Assembly: GCF_008369295.1 (NCBI RefSeq) | Contig: NZ_VOBG01000033.1 | Span: forward strand, 1 to 56,777 | Reading direction: 5' to 3' | Source of the DNA: Pseudomonas sp. ANT_H4 | GTDB taxonomy: Bacteria; Pseudomonadota; Gammaproteobacteria; Pseudomonadales; Pseudomonadaceae | DNA: 56,777 bases | Part shown: piece after piece, positions 43,478-52,129 of the stretch | How the letters are laid out: each line of letters opens with the position of its first letter | How positions within the stretch are numbered: the first letter of the stretch is position 1 | The notes under the pieces: generated by a model | Databases searched by the model: none | Told to the model about the DNA's origin: nothing | Seen by the model: only the letters and a program-made list of their open reading frames with translations | Program-made: the position numbers and the translations under genes

Positions 43478-44310
43478 GTGTTCCGACCGTTCTGGAAAAT
43501 ATCCTGGCCCGCAAGGCAGAAGAGGTGGCCGAGCGTCGTGCCCGTGTCAGCCTGGCCGAGCTGGAAGGCTTGGCGAAAAGCGCCGATGCACCACGCGGCT
43601 TCGCCGATGCCCTGATCAAGCAGGCCAAGGCCAAGCAGCCGGCCGTCATTGCTGAAATCAAAAAGGCTTCGCCGAGCAAAGGGGTGATTCGCGAGATCTT
43701 CATTCCTGAAGACATCGCCAAGAGTTATGAAAAGGGCGGCGCGACATGCCTCTCCGTGTTGACCGATATCGACTATTTCCAGGGCTGTGATCTTTACCTC
43801 CAGCAAGCGCGGGCAGCCTGCACGCTGCCGGTGATCCGCAAGGACTTCATGGTCGACCCGTATCAAATCATTGAAGCCCGCGCGCTGGGCGCCGATTGCG
43901 TGCTGTTGATCGTCTCCGCATTGGATGACGTGAAGATGGCAGAGCTGGCCGCCGTGGCCAAAAGCGTAGGCCTAGATGTACTGGTGGAAGTTCACGACGG
44001 TGACGAGCTGGAGCGTGCGCTGAAAACCCTCGATACACCGCTGGTGGGGGTTAACAATCGCAACCTGCACACATTCGAAGTCAGTCTGGAAAACACCCTC
44101 GACCTGCTGCCGCGCATTCCTCGCGATCGCCTGGTGATCACCGAGAGTGGCATCGTCAACCGAGCAGATGTTGAATTGATGGAAATCAGCGGCGTGTATT
44201 CGTTCCTGGTGGGCGAAACCTTCATGCGTGCCGAAAATCCGGGGGCTGAACTGCAGCGCTTGTTCTTCCCTGAACGTGGTGTGGCAATCAGCGGCTCGAC
44301 GCTGGATTGA
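43474..44310 (+). CDS. trpC: Indole-3-glycerol phosphate synthase
   Basis: A 278-residue TIM-barrel enzyme that closes the indole ring. Seen: VIAEIKKASPSKGVIRE, with the catalytic lysine and the conserved Glu-Lys, VLTDIDYFQG, VIRKDFMVDPYQI, LVGVNNRNLHTFEVSL and ITESGIVNRADV. It is single-function, not fused to TrpF as in E. coli. The stop codon shares its last base with the ATG of the next gene. Confidence 0.97.
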   Translation: MSVPTVLENILARKAEEVAERRARVSLAELEGLAKSADAPRGFADALIKQAKAKQPAVIAEIKKASPSKGVIREIFIPEDIAKSYEKGGATCLSVLTDIDYFQGCDLYLQQARAACTLPVIRKDFMVDPYQIIEARALGADCVLLIVSALDDVKMAELAAVAKSVGLDVLVEVHDGDELERALKTLDTPLVGVNNRNLHTFEVSLENTLDLLPRIPRDRLVITESGIVNRADVELMEISGVYSFLVGETFMRAENPGAELQRLFFPERGVAISGSTLD

Positions 44311-45008
44311 TGATGATCAAGCCCGTTGCAATGACGGTCGAGGCGGGCCTTGCGGCTGAACAGGATTTGCTGGCCGCCGTTTGCGCGGGCGAGCAGTCCT
44401 TTGGGCTGCTGTTTTGGCAGCCCAATGACCAAGCGTTGGTCATGCCTCGTCGGCTGAGTCGGCTCCCCGCGTTTGAAGTCGCCAGCCAAGTCTCGGCGGC
44501 CCACGGTTGGCCCGTCTTGCTGCGCGAGACAGGCGGTGAACCGGTGCCGCAATCGGCGGCCACCGTCAATATTGCACTAGTCTATGCACCGCCCCGCAGC
44601 GAAGGTGACCAAGGCCGAATCGAAACCGGGTATCAACGGTTGTGCCAGCCTATCTGCGACCTGCTCATCGAGTTGGGTGGCGATGCATCGGTGGGCGAAA
44701 TCGACGGGGCTTTTTGCGACGGGCGCTACAACGTCAACCTCGACGGCCGCAAAATGGTCGGCACCGCACAGCGCTGGCGGCAAAGCGGTGGTCGTCCGGT
44801 AGGCTTGGTGCATGGCGCGTTGCTGTTGGATAACGACCGCGATGCGTTGATCGCGGCGGTCAACCGCTTCAACGAAGCCTGTGGGTTGGAGCAGCGTGTT
44901 CGCGTCGAAAGCCATATTGCCTTGCACGAAGCTTTCCCCGCCCCCGATGCAATTAGCCGGCTCAACGCGTTGTACCGGCAAATGCTCGGTCAGTTCCTGC
45001 CGGTTTAG
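44310..45008 (+). CDS. Lipoate-protein ligase-like (BPL/LplA/LipB) protein
   Basis: A 232-residue protein of the biotin/lipoate A/B ligase fold. Seen: the typical core GAFCDGRYNVNLDGRKMVGTAQRWR, in which GRKMVGTAQ carries the likely catalytic lysine, followed by VHGALLLDND. It could attach lipoate or octanoate to carrier proteins, or act as an amidotransferase; the substrate is not readable. The start ATG overlaps the trpC stop (TGATG); a second ATG follows directly. Being tied to the trp operon is odd for lipoylation. Its stop overlaps the stop of vfr on the other strand. Confidence 0.78.
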   Translation: MMIKPVAMTVEAGLAAEQDLLAAVCAGEQSFGLLFWQPNDQALVMPRRLSRLPAFEVASQVSAAHGWPVLLRETGGEPVPQSAATVNIALVYAPPRSEGDQGRIETGYQRLCQPICDLLIELGGDASVGEIDGAFCDGRYNVNLDGRKMVGTAQRWRQSGGRPVGLVHGALLLDNDRDALIAAVNRFNEACGLEQRVRVESHIALHEAFPAPDAISRLNALYRQMLGQFLPV

Positions 45009-45649
45009 CGGGTACCGAACACCACCATGGTCTTGCCTTTGACATGAACCAGGTTGCGCTCTTCCAGATCCTTGAGCACCCGACCGACCATCTCCCGTGA
45101 ACAACCGACAATACGTCCGATTTCCTGCCGAGTGACTTTGATTTGCATGCCGTCTGGGTGGGTCATCGCGTCAGGTTGTTTGCACAATTCCAATAAGCAG
45201 CGCGCCACTCTACCCGTGACATCAAAGAATGCCAGGTCACCGACCTTGCGGGTTGTATCACGCAAGCGCTGAGCGATCTGGCCACTCAGGGCGTACAGGA
45301 TGTCCGGATCTTGCTGGGCCAATTCGCGAAATTTCGTATAGCTGATCTCTGCTACTTCGCACTCGATCTTGGCCCGCACCCAGGCGCTGCGCTCCTGTTC
45401 TTTTCCGGCTTGTTCAAACAGCCCCAGTTCACCAAAGAAATCACCGATATTAAGGTAGGCGATGATCATTTCACGGCCATCGTCATCCTCGATCAGGATG
45501 GTGACAGAGCCTTTGATGATGAAGAACAGCGTTTCCGAGCGCTCCCCTGCACAGATGATGTTGTGCTTGGCCGGATAGCGCCGACGCTGACAATGCATCA
45601 ACAGTTTGTCGAGGTTCTTGATTTTGGGTGTGGGAGTAATAGCAACCAT
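45005..45649 (-). CDS. vfr: cAMP-binding global regulator Vfr (CRP family)
   Basis: A 214-residue transcription factor that binds cAMP and controls virulence, motility and metabolism in pseudomonads. Seen: cyclic-nucleotide domain with FFGELGLFEQAGKEQERSAW (phosphate-binding cassette about 80-100), the long dimer helix, and the C-terminal helix-turn-helix VTRQEIGRIVGCSREMVGRV about 165-185. Start chosen at MVAITPTPKIKNLDK; the longer frame adds 42 residues through the palindromic upstream region. It is transcribed opposite to the trp operon and the genes overlap at their stops. Upstream lies a nested inverted repeat (45708-45753). Confidence 0.95.
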   Translation of the reverse strand: MVAITPTPKIKNLDKLLMHCQRRRYPAKHNIICAGERSETLFFIIKGSVTILIEDDDGREMIIAYLNIGDFFGELGLFEQAGKEQERSAWVRAKIECEVAEISYTKFRELAQQDPDILYALSGQIAQRLRDTTRKVGDLAFFDVTGRVARCLLELCKQPDAMTHPDGMQIKVTRQEIGRIVGCSREMVGRVLKDLEERNLVHVKGKTMVVFGTR

Positions 45650-45707
45650 GGTTGTATCCCGAAAAGACTGCACGGTGTGGTCGGACTTGTATTTTTTATC
45701 GAGCGCT

Positions 45708-45753
45708 ATCAATGGCTGTGCAAACATCCATTGGATGGCAATGCGCCATTGAT
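45708..45753. repeat. Nested inverted repeats upstream of vfr
   Basis: ATCAATGGC (45708-45716) and GCCATTGAT (45745-45753) form a perfect 9-bp inverted repeat. Inside is a second one, CATCCA-T-TGGATG (45725-45737). A third, ATGGC-AATGC-GCCAT (45735-45749), would compete. All lie 59-104 bases before vfr, in the 249-base divergent vfr/osmC interval. Confidence 0.6.
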
Positions 45754-45898
45754 TTGGCGCCAGCTTAACAGACACATTCTGACTCGATTAGGGAATTTAA
45801 CTATCAAACCCTGCAGTTGATCGTTTTCATGGGAAACACTGCCGCCCCAAGGCCCTGTGCTAAGCTGGCGACCCTTTTTTAGCAGTGGAGTCTGGGCG

Positions 45899-46321
45899 AT
45901 GAAGGCACGCATCCAATGGGCGGGCGAAGCGATGTTCCTCGGTGAGTCGGGCAGTGGCCATGTCGTGGTCATGGACGGCCCTCCTGAAGCTGGCGGTCGC
46001 AACCTGGGCGTACGGCCGATGGAAATGCTCTTGTTGGGTGTCGGCGGTTGCAGCAATTTCGATGTGGTCAGCATCCTGAAGAAGTCCCGCCAAGCGGTGG
46101 AAAGCTGTGAGGCTTTTCTTGAGGCGGAGCGCGCCACCGAAGACCCCAAGGTGTTTACCAAGATCCATATGCACTTCGTGGTCAAGGGCCGGGCGCTGAA
46201 AGAAGCCCAGGTCAAACGTGCCATTGAGCTGTCGGCTGAAAAGTATTGCTCGGCCTCGATCATGCTGGGTGCGGCAGGTGTGGCCATTACTCATGATTAC
46301 GAGATCATTGAGCTGGGTTGA
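45899..46321 (+). CDS. OsmC/Ohr family protein
   Basis: A 140-residue member of the OsmC/Ohr fold, a class of thiol peroxidases with two cysteines. Seen: GGRNLGVRPMEMLLLGVGGCSNFDVV with the first cysteine near 59, HMHFVVKG, and AIELSAEKYCSASIML with the second near 117. The pair fits peroxide or organic-hydroperoxide reduction, but this subgroup (YhfA-like) has no firm role. Start chosen at MKARIQWAGEAMFLG. It is followed by two hairpins. Confidence 0.88.
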   Translation: MKARIQWAGEAMFLGESGSGHVVVMDGPPEAGGRNLGVRPMEMLLLGVGGCSNFDVVSILKKSRQAVESCEAFLEAERATEDPKVFTKIHMHFVVKGRALKEAQVKRAIELSAEKYCSASIMLGAAGVAITHDYEIIELG

Positions 46322-46343
46322 TCGATAGATTGGTGTCTAGTCC

Positions 46344-46367
46344 TGAAATAGGGTTACACCTATTTCA
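46344..46367 (+). repeat. Hairpin after the osmC-like gene
   Basis: TGAAATAGG-GTTACA-CCTATTTCA, a perfect 9-bp stem with a 6-base loop, ends 13 bases before the main terminator. It has no T tract of its own. Confidence 0.55.
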
Positions 46368-46379
46368 ACCAGGCAAAAA

Positions 46380-46404
46380 GAAGGGCGCTTAAAAAGCGCC
46401 CTTT
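46380..46404. terminator. Bidirectional terminator between osmC-like and coq7
   Basis: GAAGGGCGCTT-AAA-AAGCGCCCTTTC forms an 11-bp stem. A-rich sequence on the left and T-rich sequence on the right make it usable by both convergent genes. Confidence 0.85.
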
Positions 46405-46427
46405 CTGCTTTGTTTAGAAGCAAGTTA

Positions 46428-47075
46428 TCAGATGCGGTAAGTACTCTTGGTCATTACCTTGGCCAGCAGGCTCATGCCGAACTTCACCGGTGCCGGAAAA
46501 CGGAAGCCGCCAGCATCCAGCGCACTTTCGGCATGGTGTTCTTCGTCAATACGCATCTGCTCAAGAATCGCCCGGGACTTCTCGTCTTCGGGTGGCAGTT
46601 GCTCCAGGTGCTCATTGAGGTGCTTGCAGACCTGATGCTCAGTTGCCGCCACAAAGCCGAGGCTGACCTTGTCGCTGATCAGCCCGGCAACGGCGCCGAT
46701 GCCAAACGACAAACCATAAAACAGCGGGTTCAACACGCTCGGGTGGCTGCCCAGTTGGCGAATGCGTTGCTCGCACCAGGCTAGGTGGTCGATTTCTTCC
46801 TCGGCAGCATGCTCCATGGCGGCGCGTACTTGCGGCAGTTTGGCGGTCAGGGCCTGGCCCTGGTACAGCGCCTGGGCACAGACTTCGCCGGTATGGTTGA
46901 TGCGCATCAGGCCCGCGACATGGCGAGTATCGGTCTCGCTCATTTGCGCTTCGGGTTGCACGATGGCGGGCGAGGGGCGGTACGGTTGGCCGCTGAACGG
47001 CAACAACGTGCGCATTGCCGTATCGGCTTGCAGCAACAGACGGTCAATCGGCGAGTAGTGACGTTGGGTAGTCAT
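46428..47075 (-). CDS. coq7: Demethoxyubiquinone hydroxylase
   Basis: A 215-residue di-iron monooxygenase that makes the last hydroxylation of the ubiquinone ring. Seen: the ferritin-like iron ligands in RINHTGEVCAQALYQG, EHAAEEEIDHLAWCE, and DEEHHAESALDAGG; the internal TEHQVCKHLNEHLEQL helix is also typical. Start chosen at MTTQRHYSPIDRLLLQ, with GGAGG 6 bases upstream; 39 further in-frame codons look non-coding. Downstream is the shared terminator. Confidence 0.96.
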   Translation of the reverse strand: MTTQRHYSPIDRLLLQADTAMRTLLPFSGQPYRPSPAIVQPEAQMSETDTRHVAGLMRINHTGEVCAQALYQGQALTAKLPQVRAAMEHAAEEEIDHLAWCEQRIRQLGSHPSVLNPLFYGLSFGIGAVAGLISDKVSLGFVAATEHQVCKHLNEHLEQLPPEDEKSRAILEQMRIDEEHHAESALDAGGFRFPAPVKFGMSLLAKVMTKSTYRI

Positions 47076-47192
47076 GCTGACCTCCGGGAAGAATCTCGGC
47101 GGCCAGTTTACCGCAATTAGAGGGGGAAGCGTTTGCGTTGGGTCAAGGCTGTAAGGTCGCAGCCAGCGGTTACGACTCGAACGAGCGGTCAC

Positions 47193-47531
47193 TCAGCCCG
47201 GGGGCCAATTCATCTGACGCTGACCCAGTACATGCATATGGATGTGGTAAACGGTTTGCCCACCCATCGGGTTACAGTTCATCACCACGCGGAAACCCTC
47301 TTCGCAGCCCAGCTCCAGGGCCAAGCGCTGGGCGGTGAACAAAATATGTCCGGCCAGTGCCTTATCTTCCTCGGTGAGGTCGTTAAGGGTGCGGATCGGC
47401 TTTTTCGGAATCACGAGAAAATGCACCGGTGCCGCTGGAGCGATGTCGTGGAAGGCCAGGACCTGGTCATCCTCGTAGATGATCTTCGCGGGTATTTCTC
47501 TGTTGATGATCTTGGTGAACAGAGTATCCAC
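47193..47531 (-). CDS. hinT: HIT-family purine nucleoside phosphoramidase
   Basis: A 112-residue histidine-triad hydrolase of AMP-linked phosphoramidates. Seen: N-terminal FTKIINREIPAKIIYEDD and the triad in GQTVYHIHMHVLGQRQ (HxHxH). It is the usual length of bacterial HinT. It lies between the SDR gene and coq7 on the same strand, with 117 bases to coq7. Confidence 0.93.
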   Translation of the reverse strand: MDTLFTKIINREIPAKIIYEDDQVLAFHDIAPAAPVHFLVIPKKPIRTLNDLTEEDKALAGHILFTAQRLALELGCEEGFRVVMNCNPMGGQTVYHIHMHVLGQRQMNWPPG

Positions 47532-47615
47532 AGCTGTTTCTCCGTAGTGAAAGTGCAGGCTGAGTGTACTCAGGCGATCTGCATGCGCCCAGCCCTTTGC
47601 GTGTGTCGATTACGG

Positions 47616-48404
47616 TCAGCGCGGGCAGTAGGCCTTATTGATGGCACCGGCGATTTTGCGAGTCAGCCAGCGTGGGCTCAAGCGAGGGCTGAATGCCAGC
47701 CAGCGATTCCGACGACCGGGGATGATGATGGCTTTGTTTTTTTCGAGTGCGCGTACGGTATACAGCGCGACCTCTTCCGGACTCATTAGCTGTTGGCTGT
47801 TGTCCAATTTGACGGTATCCAGTTGCGCGGTACGGAAAAACGCGGTTCGCGTGGGGCCGGGGCAGAGCACCGAGACTTTTACTGCGCAGGTCTTCAGTTC
47901 TTCCCGCAGGCCTTCGGAAAAGTGCAACACATAGGCTTTGCTGGCGTAGTAGCTGCTCATCCACGGGCCGGGTTGGAACGCGGCGACTGAGGCGACGTTG
48001 AGGATTTGTCCGCCACCCTGCAGGGCCATTGAGTTGCCCAAGGCATGGCAGAGTCGGGTCAGGGCCAGGATATTGACCTCCAGCAGATCTTGTTCGGTCA
48101 TCCAGTCCTGGGCCAGGAACGGGCCACACGTGCCGATGCCGGCGCAGTTGACCAGCAAATCGATCTGTCGCTCGCCTTCTTCAAGCTCCAGCAGAAACCC
48201 GGACAGGCGCAAGGGCTCGCCAAGGTCGCAGGCACGGAACAGCACTTCGACGCCAAAGCGTTGAGTCAACTCGATTGCGATACTTTCCAACTGATCACGC
48301 TGGCGGGCCACCAGAATCAAGCTGCGGCCACGGCGGGCCAATGCTTCGGCCAAGGCCAGGCCAATGCCGCTGGAGGCACCGGTGATCAGAGCGTAACGGG
48401 TCAT
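47616..48404 (-). CDS. Short-chain dehydrogenase/reductase
   Basis: A 262-residue classical SDR. Seen: the nucleotide-binding TGASSGIGLALAEAL about 7-21, LVNCAGIGTCGPF (NAG motif), the catalytic serine in ILNVASVAAF, and the YxxxK pair SYYASKAYVLHFSEGL about 152-167. A C-terminal hydrophobic/basic tail (NRWLAFSPRLSPRWLTRKI) suggests membrane association. The substrate is unknown; similar proteins are annotated YqjQ/SadH-like. Start chosen at MTRYALITG, with GGAG upstream; an in-frame ATG four codons earlier overlaps that site. Confidence 0.88.
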   Translation of the reverse strand: MTRYALITGASSGIGLALAEALARRGRSLILVARQRDQLESIAIELTQRFGVEVLFRACDLGEPLRLSGFLLELEEGERQIDLLVNCAGIGTCGPFLAQDWMTEQDLLEVNILALTRLCHALGNSMALQGGGQILNVASVAAFQPGPWMSSYYASKAYVLHFSEGLREELKTCAVKVSVLCPGPTRTAFFRTAQLDTVKLDNSQQLMSPEEVALYTVRALEKNKAIIIPGRRNRWLAFSPRLSPRWLTRKIAGAINKAYCPR

Positions 48405-48467
48405 GCGTTTCTCCATCGCAACGCCGCCTAGCCTGAGACAAAGGCATCACAGGCGTCGGGCGTTTCT

Positions 48468-49433
48468 TCATTCTTCAGGAGAGTCTACAGGTTCGGCTGC
48501 GTCGACAGCACTCTGCACATCGTCTTGCTCAACGATGACGCTTTGATCGGCATCTTCATCAGTGGCCATGGAGCTGCTTTCGTAGGAGCTATCCACAGTG
48601 CCTTCAAATTCATCCAGCATGCCGCTCAGGCCGGGTATCAATAGTGCGACGAAGATCAACGGAATTAGCGCCAGCCATAGAACAGAGAGCACTTTGACCG
48701 AAGTGCTGTTGGGCGGTGGCGGTGCGCCATATTGGTTGGCGCCGGTGTTGCCCGGCAACACCATTAATAGAATAGGGAAAACACTGCCCACGAAGGGCAC
48801 CAGGTTGAGGAACCACAACCAGCCGGACCAGCCTAGGTCATGCAAGCGCTGCACGGTAATCTGCACGCTGACCCAGATAAACGCGACGCCAAAAGCGATC
48901 CCCACCAGGGTGCCAATGACGATAGCCGCTGTCGAAGACGCCGCAGCGATACCCAAACCTATGGTAAAGGCCACGCCGGTCACGGCGAGTATCGCCAGCG
49001 TCAGCACCAGGGTCCAGGCCAGGAAGCGCAATCGGCCAATACGTCCATTGACGGTAAAGACTTTCAGGGTGGCGAACTCTGGCAGTTTTTCACCTACGGC
49101 GGCTCGTGGCGGCGCGTAAGGTGATGCTGCCGGACGACTGTAATCGGTTGAGCTGCTGGAGTCGGTCTCGAGAGTCTCGGCCAGGCTGAAGGCCACTGGC
49201 TGTTCGGCTTCGATGCGTGCATCGATGCCAGTTTTGGTCAGTGCTTCAAGGTAGGTTTGGGCGTTAGCTTGAGTTAGGTCGCGCTTGAGGGCGACAGGGC
49301 GTCCGGTAAACAGCTTCTCGATGGACTCGACATCACTTTTGAACAGGTCGGCGAGGTTCAGCTTAGCTGTGCTGACTTCGACACCCGGCAGCAGTGCGCC
49401 ATCAAACACAATCTTGAAGCGGTTATCGCTCAT
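48468..49433 (-). CDS. DUF805 membrane protein with N-terminal adaptor-like domain
   Basis: A 321-residue protein of unknown function. The first 80 residues form a soluble domain (FKIVFDGALLPGVEVSTAKL, LFTGRPVALKRDLTQANAQT) that recurs, as I recall, at the N-terminus of other gammaproteobacterial membrane proteins. Then comes a Ser/Pro linker about 85-115, followed by a DUF805 domain with four or five helices and the characteristic QITVQRLHDLGWSGW. The tail (about 275-321) is acidic and disordered. It is monocistronic, between the SDR and nitronate-monooxygenase genes. Confidence 0.8.
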   Translation of the reverse strand: MSDNRFKIVFDGALLPGVEVSTAKLNLADLFKSDVESIEKLFTGRPVALKRDLTQANAQTYLEALTKTGIDARIEAEQPVAFSLAETLETDSSSSTDYSRPAASPYAPPRAAVGEKLPEFATLKVFTVNGRIGRLRFLAWTLVLTLAILAVTGVAFTIGLGIAAASSTAAIVIGTLVGIAFGVAFIWVSVQITVQRLHDLGWSGWLWFLNLVPFVGSVFPILLMVLPGNTGANQYGAPPPPNSTSVKVLSVLWLALIPLIFVALLIPGLSGMLDEFEGTVDSSYESSSMATDEDADQSVIVEQDDVQSAVDAAEPVDSPEE

Positions 49434-49520
49434 GCGGGCATCCTTGTCACTTGAGTTAGGTGGGTGTTGCAGGGGCGTGTAACGCCGGCCTCAATCAGCA
49501 GGCGATACATTACCGCTAGA

Positions 49521-50489
49521 TCAGCGCGGCCAACGCGTTGGCAGTTGTGCTGCGTGCTCAAGCGCCTTGCGGTATTCGGCATCCAGGCGGGCAATGAGTT
49601 CATCTACGCTGGGTAGATCATTAATCTCACCGACGCCCTGGCCGGCGGACCATACAGTTTTCCAGGCCTTGGCCTCGTCACTCAATGGCTTGAGTTTGGA
49701 GCCGAAATTGACTTCGCCCTTGCCTTGTAGTGCGGCGAGGTCGAAGCCGGCGTTTTCCAGGCTTTGGCGCATAAAGCTCGCCGGCACGCCCGAGACGGCA
49801 GGAGTGTGCACTATGTCGGCGGCGCGCGATGTGAGCAGCATATCTTTATAAGCCTCCGGGGCATGGCTTTCGGTGGTGCCGATGAATCGGGTGCCGAAAT
49901 AGGCCAGGTCTGCACCGAGCAACTGCGCAGCGAGAATCTCGTGCCCGTGGTTCAGGCAGCCGGCCAGCAGCAGGGTTTTATCGAAAAATTGGCGTATTTC
50001 GGCAATCAACGAGAAGGGGCTCCAGGTGCCGGCATGGCCACCGGCGCCGGCCGCGACGGCGATAAGGCCATCAACACCGGCCTCTGCGGCTTTTTCCGCG
50101 TGGCGCCGGGTGGTGACATCATGGAATACCAGGCCGCCGTAGCTATGCACGGCGTCCACCAACTCTTTCACCGCGCCCAGGCTGGTGATGATGATCGGCA
50201 CCTTGTGCTCGACGCAAATCGCCAAGTCGGCTTCAAGGCGCGGGTTGCTGTTGTGCACGATCAGATTGACTGCATAGGGCGCCGGGTTTTCCAACAGCGC
50301 CAAGCCTGCTTCGATTTCTTCCAGCCAGGCCTTGAAGCCGCTGCTTTCCCGTTGGTTGAGTGCCGGGAAGCTCCCGACCACACCGTTACGACAGCAGGCT
50401 AATACCAGTTGCGGGTTGGAAATCAGGAACATCGGCGCAGCCACCACGGGCAGGCGCAGACGTTGTTCAAGCAAAGCGGGCAGCGACAT
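49521..50489 (-). CDS. Nitronate monooxygenase-like flavoprotein
   Basis: A 322-residue FMN TIM-barrel protein of the NMO/2-nitropropane dioxygenase family. Seen: PVVAAPMFLISNPQLVLACC at the start, VNLIVHNSNPR, IIITSLGAVKELVDAVHSYG, the conserved GAGGHAGTWSPF with the likely catalytic histidine about 150, LAGCLNHGHEILAAQLLGAD, and GTRFIGTTESHAP. The real substrate (nitronates or quinones) cannot be told from sequence. It lies 36 bases before hemJ on the same strand. Confidence 0.88.
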   Translation of the reverse strand: MSLPALLEQRLRLPVVAAPMFLISNPQLVLACCRNGVVGSFPALNQRESSGFKAWLEEIEAGLALLENPAPYAVNLIVHNSNPRLEADLAICVEHKVPIIITSLGAVKELVDAVHSYGGLVFHDVTTRRHAEKAAEAGVDGLIAVAAGAGGHAGTWSPFSLIAEIRQFFDKTLLLAGCLNHGHEILAAQLLGADLAYFGTRFIGTTESHAPEAYKDMLLTSRAADIVHTPAVSGVPASFMRQSLENAGFDLAALQGKGEVNFGSKLKPLSDEAKAWKTVWSAGQGVGEINDLPSVDELIARLDAEYRKALEHAAQLPTRWPR

Positions 50490-50525
50490 TGGAAGTACCC
50501 CGGATTAAGTGCGGCTGATTAGAAG

Positions 50526-50954
50526 TTAGAACGGCTTTACGACGACTAAAATTACAATAGCCAGCAATATCAGAACTGGCACTTCATTGAACCAGCGATA
50601 AAAGACATGGCTGCGGGTGTTTTCGCCACGGGCGAAACGTTTCACCTGTGCGCCGCACATATGGTGGTAGCCTATCAAGATCACTACCAAGGTCAGCTTG
50701 GCATGCATCCAGCCGCCTTGGCTGAATACGCTGGGGTTGAGGCTGATCAGCCAGATGCCGAACACCAGCGTGGCGATCATCGCCGGCAGCATGATGCCTT
50801 TGTACAACTTGCGCTCCATGACACAGAAGCGTTCCTTGCTGACGGTGTCTTCGCTTTGTGCGTGGTAGACAAACAGGCGGGGTAGATAAAACAGCCCGGC
50901 AAACCAGCAGACGATGCTGACGATATGAAAGACTTTGAGCCATAGATAAAGCAT
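50526..50954 (-). CDS. hemJ: Protoporphyrinogen IX oxidase HemJ
   Basis: A 142-residue inner-membrane protein with four helices that oxidises protoporphyrinogen IX in bacteria lacking HemG and HemY. Seen: LWLKVFHIVSIVCWFAGLFYLPRL with the essential His10, the conserved lysine in ERKLYKGIMLPAM, and WFNEVPVLILLAIVILVVVKP at the end. It is the first gene read leftwards from the argC/hemJ divergent interval. Confidence 0.93.
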   Translation of the reverse strand: MLYLWLKVFHIVSIVCWFAGLFYLPRLFVYHAQSEDTVSKERFCVMERKLYKGIMLPAMIATLVFGIWLISLNPSVFSQGGWMHAKLTLVVILIGYHHMCGAQVKRFARGENTRSHVFYRWFNEVPVLILLAIVILVVVKPF

Positions 50955-51090
50955 TTTTAGTTATTCCCAGGTTCACGGTAACTGGAGATAATAGAGGTTA
51001 GAGCGTGCGTACGTCACCTTGGCGGTTGTCGCAGAACGATACGGACCCTATTATCGACGGCTTTCCAGTGGGTTCGTTGAGGGCAGGTTT

Positions 51091-52125
51091 ATGGTCAAGG
51101 TCGGTATCGTCGGCGGCACGGGTTACACCGGTGTCGAATTGCTGCGTCTGTTGGCTCAGCATCCGCAAGCTGAGGTGGTGGTTATCACTTCTCGATCCGA
51201 GGCCGGCCTGGCCGTTGCCGATATGTACCCGAACCTGCGAGGCCACTACGACGGTCTGGCGTTCAGTGTTCCGGACATCAAGGCCCTGGGCGCCTGCGAT
51301 GTGGTGTTTTTCGCCACGCCCCATGGGGTTGCCCATGCCCTGGCGGGTGAGTTGCTGGCCGCTGGCACCAAGGTTATCGACCTGTCTGCGGACTTCCGTC
51401 TGCAGGATGCCGATGAGTGGGCCAAGTGGTACGGGCAGCCTCACGGTGCTCCAGAGCTGCTTGAAGAGGCCGTTTATGGGCTGCCGGAAGTCAATCGCGA
51501 GCAGATCAAGCAGGCGCGTCTGATTGCTGTGCCGGGTTGCTATCCGACCGCTACGCAGTTGGGCTTCCTGCCGTTGTTGGAAGCAGGTTTGGCAGATGCC
51601 TCGCGGTTGATTGCTGACTGCAAGTCGGGCGTCAGCGGTGCCGGTCGTGGCGCTGCGGTAGGTTCGCTGTACTCTGAGACGTCGGAGAGCATGAAGGCCT
51701 ACGCGGTCAAAGGGCATCGCCATTTACCGGAAATTCGCCAAGGCTTGCGTCGTGCTGCTGGCAAGGACGTCGGTCTGACTTTCGTCCCGCATTTGACTCC
51801 GATGATTCGTGGGATTCACTCCACGTTGTACGCGACCGTTGTGGATCGCTCGGTAGACCTGCAAGCACTGTTTGAAAAGCGCTACGCGAACGAGCCGTTC
51901 GTCGATGTGATGCCCGCGGGCAGCCATCCGGAAACACGCAGCGTACGTGGAGCCAATGTTTGTCGTATCGCGGTACATCGCCCGCAGGATGGTGATTTGG
52001 TAGTGGTCCTGTCAGTCATTGATAACCTGGTCAAAGGCGCGTCGGGGCAGGCGGTGCAGAACATGAACATTCTGTTTGGCCTGGATGAGAAGCTGGGCTT
52101 ATCCCACGCGGGTATGCTGCCTTAA
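51091..52125 (+). CDS. argC: N-acetyl-gamma-glutamyl-phosphate reductase
   Basis: A 344-residue NADP-dependent enzyme, third step of arginine synthesis. Seen: VKVGIVGGTGYTGVELLRLL at the start, FFATPHGVAH, the catalytic cysteine in AVPGCYPTATQLGFLPL near 150, GVSGAGRG, and the proton-relay histidine in VPHLTPMIRGIHST. Start chosen at MVKVGIVGGTG; an upstream in-frame GTG would add 24 residues. It is followed immediately by an array of 7-bp repeats. Confidence 0.96.
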   Translation: MVKVGIVGGTGYTGVELLRLLAQHPQAEVVVITSRSEAGLAVADMYPNLRGHYDGLAFSVPDIKALGACDVVFFATPHGVAHALAGELLAAGTKVIDLSADFRLQDADEWAKWYGQPHGAPELLEEAVYGLPEVNREQIKQARLIAVPGCYPTATQLGFLPLLEAGLADASRLIADCKSGVSGAGRGAAVGSLYSETSESMKAYAVKGHRHLPEIRQGLRRAAGKDVGLTFVPHLTPMIRGIHSTLYATVVDRSVDLQALFEKRYANEPFVDVMPAGSHPETRSVRGANVCRIAVHRPQDGDLVVVLSVIDNLVKGASGQAVQNMNILFGLDEKLGLSHAGMLP

Positions 52126-52129
52126 GGCA

